Assembly (NCBI GenBank): GCA_938038165.1
Contig: CALHRB010000287.1
Coordinates: 1 to 6,898 of the forward strand
Reading direction: 5' to 3'
Source: Candidatus Kapaibacterium sp.
GTDB taxonomy: Bacteria; Bacteroidota; Ignavibacteria; Kapaibacteriales; UBA2268
DNA: 6,898 nucleotides
Positions 6,704 to 6,898 of the stretch are shown here, one piece after another. How positions within the stretch are numbered: position 1 is the first letter of the stretch; the number at the start of each line of letters is the position of its first letter. The notes beneath the pieces are model-generated. The model ran no database searches. It worked only from the letters and a program-made list of their open reading frames with translations, and was not told the origin of the DNA. Position numbers and translations under genes: made by a program.

Positions 6704-6898
6704 TTAGTTACCTTTTGTCATTAGATCGTTAATATATTTTGAGATATAAGCTCCATCAACTCTACCTCTTAAATTGTTCATCACAAGACCGATGAGAATG
6801 TCGGTAGATTTTTCCGGGTCAAAGATTTTGATTTTATTCAGTTGAAGTTTACTATTCAGAAGAGCGTCCATTATTTCAATGTCATTTGCAGGAGCAGG
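6704..6898 (-). CDS. gatE: C-terminal tail of probable Glu-tRNA(Gln) amidotransferase subunit E (partial)
   Basis: The last 64 codons of a gene entering from the right edge, in a frame open to position 6898 and ending in TAA at 6706-6704. The translation includes DILIGLVMNNLRGRVDGAYI, the pattern of the YqeY-like helical tail of GatB and GatE (VM..LRGRVDG followed by a short helix). This tail helps bind the D-loop side of tRNA. The tail alone cannot fully separate GatE from GatB, but the adjoining GatD, which works only with GatE, favours GatE. The stop and the gatD start form TAAAATG with one base between, so the two subunits are probably made in step. The catalytic kinase/transamidase part lies outside the window. 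Confidence 0.72.
   Translation of the reverse strand, partial: PAPANDIEIMDALLNSKLQLNKIKIFDPEKSTDILIGLVMNNLRGRVDGAYISKYINDLMTKGN

Noticed and set aside
1..6898. CRISPR arrays, tRNA/rRNA genes, insertion sequences
   Set aside because: No regularly spaced repeats, cloverleaf-like segments, transposase motifs or flanking inverted repeats were seen on either strand.

Overview
The window is AT-rich and densely packed, with every gene on the minus strand. It suggests a Gram-negative bacterium. The SppA-type protease has a signal peptide and a beta-strand-rich, outer-membrane-like domain, there is a classical hairpin plus T-run terminator, and response-regulator receiver domains are present. The style would fit the Ignavibacteria/Kapabacteria/Bacteroidota-Chlorobiota neighbourhood, but that placement is an inference and no marker gene in the window proves it.

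Two transcription units read right to left. The first (6898 down to 2848) starts outside the window with the C-terminal tail of a probable gatE. It continues into gatD one base later, then sppA after 27 bases, and ends at an intrinsic terminator (2791-2821). GatD with GatE is the archaeal-type Glu-tRNA(Gln) amidotransferase: GatD releases ammonia from an amide donor and GatE uses it to convert Glu-tRNA(Gln) to Gln-tRNA(Gln). Finding this pair next to bacterial-looking genes is notable. The sppA product is a tandem S49 serine protease with intact Ser/Lys residues and about 250 extra N-terminal residues that look like a beta-barrel.

The second unit (2643 down to 1, leaving the window) encodes a two-CBS-domain protein, then a 593-residue fusion of a complete receiver domain with a complete DASS/SLC13-type anion transporter, then a second receiver-domain protein cut by the window edge. 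Stop and start overlap by one base at the first junction and lie three bases apart at the second, so the three genes are very likely co-expressed. The receiver in the fusion keeps all phosphorylation residues and is closely related to the receiver of the next gene.

The best candidate for an undescribed system is this second unit: a transporter carrying its own two-component receiver, flanked by a possible nucleotide-sensing CBS protein and a sister receiver. It suggests membrane transport controlled directly by phosphorylation rather than through transcription. No histidine kinase, DNA-binding output domain, RNA gene, CRISPR array or mobile element is visible. The only sizeable non-coding stretch is 2644-2847 (204 bases), which holds the terminator and the presumed promoter region of the second unit.
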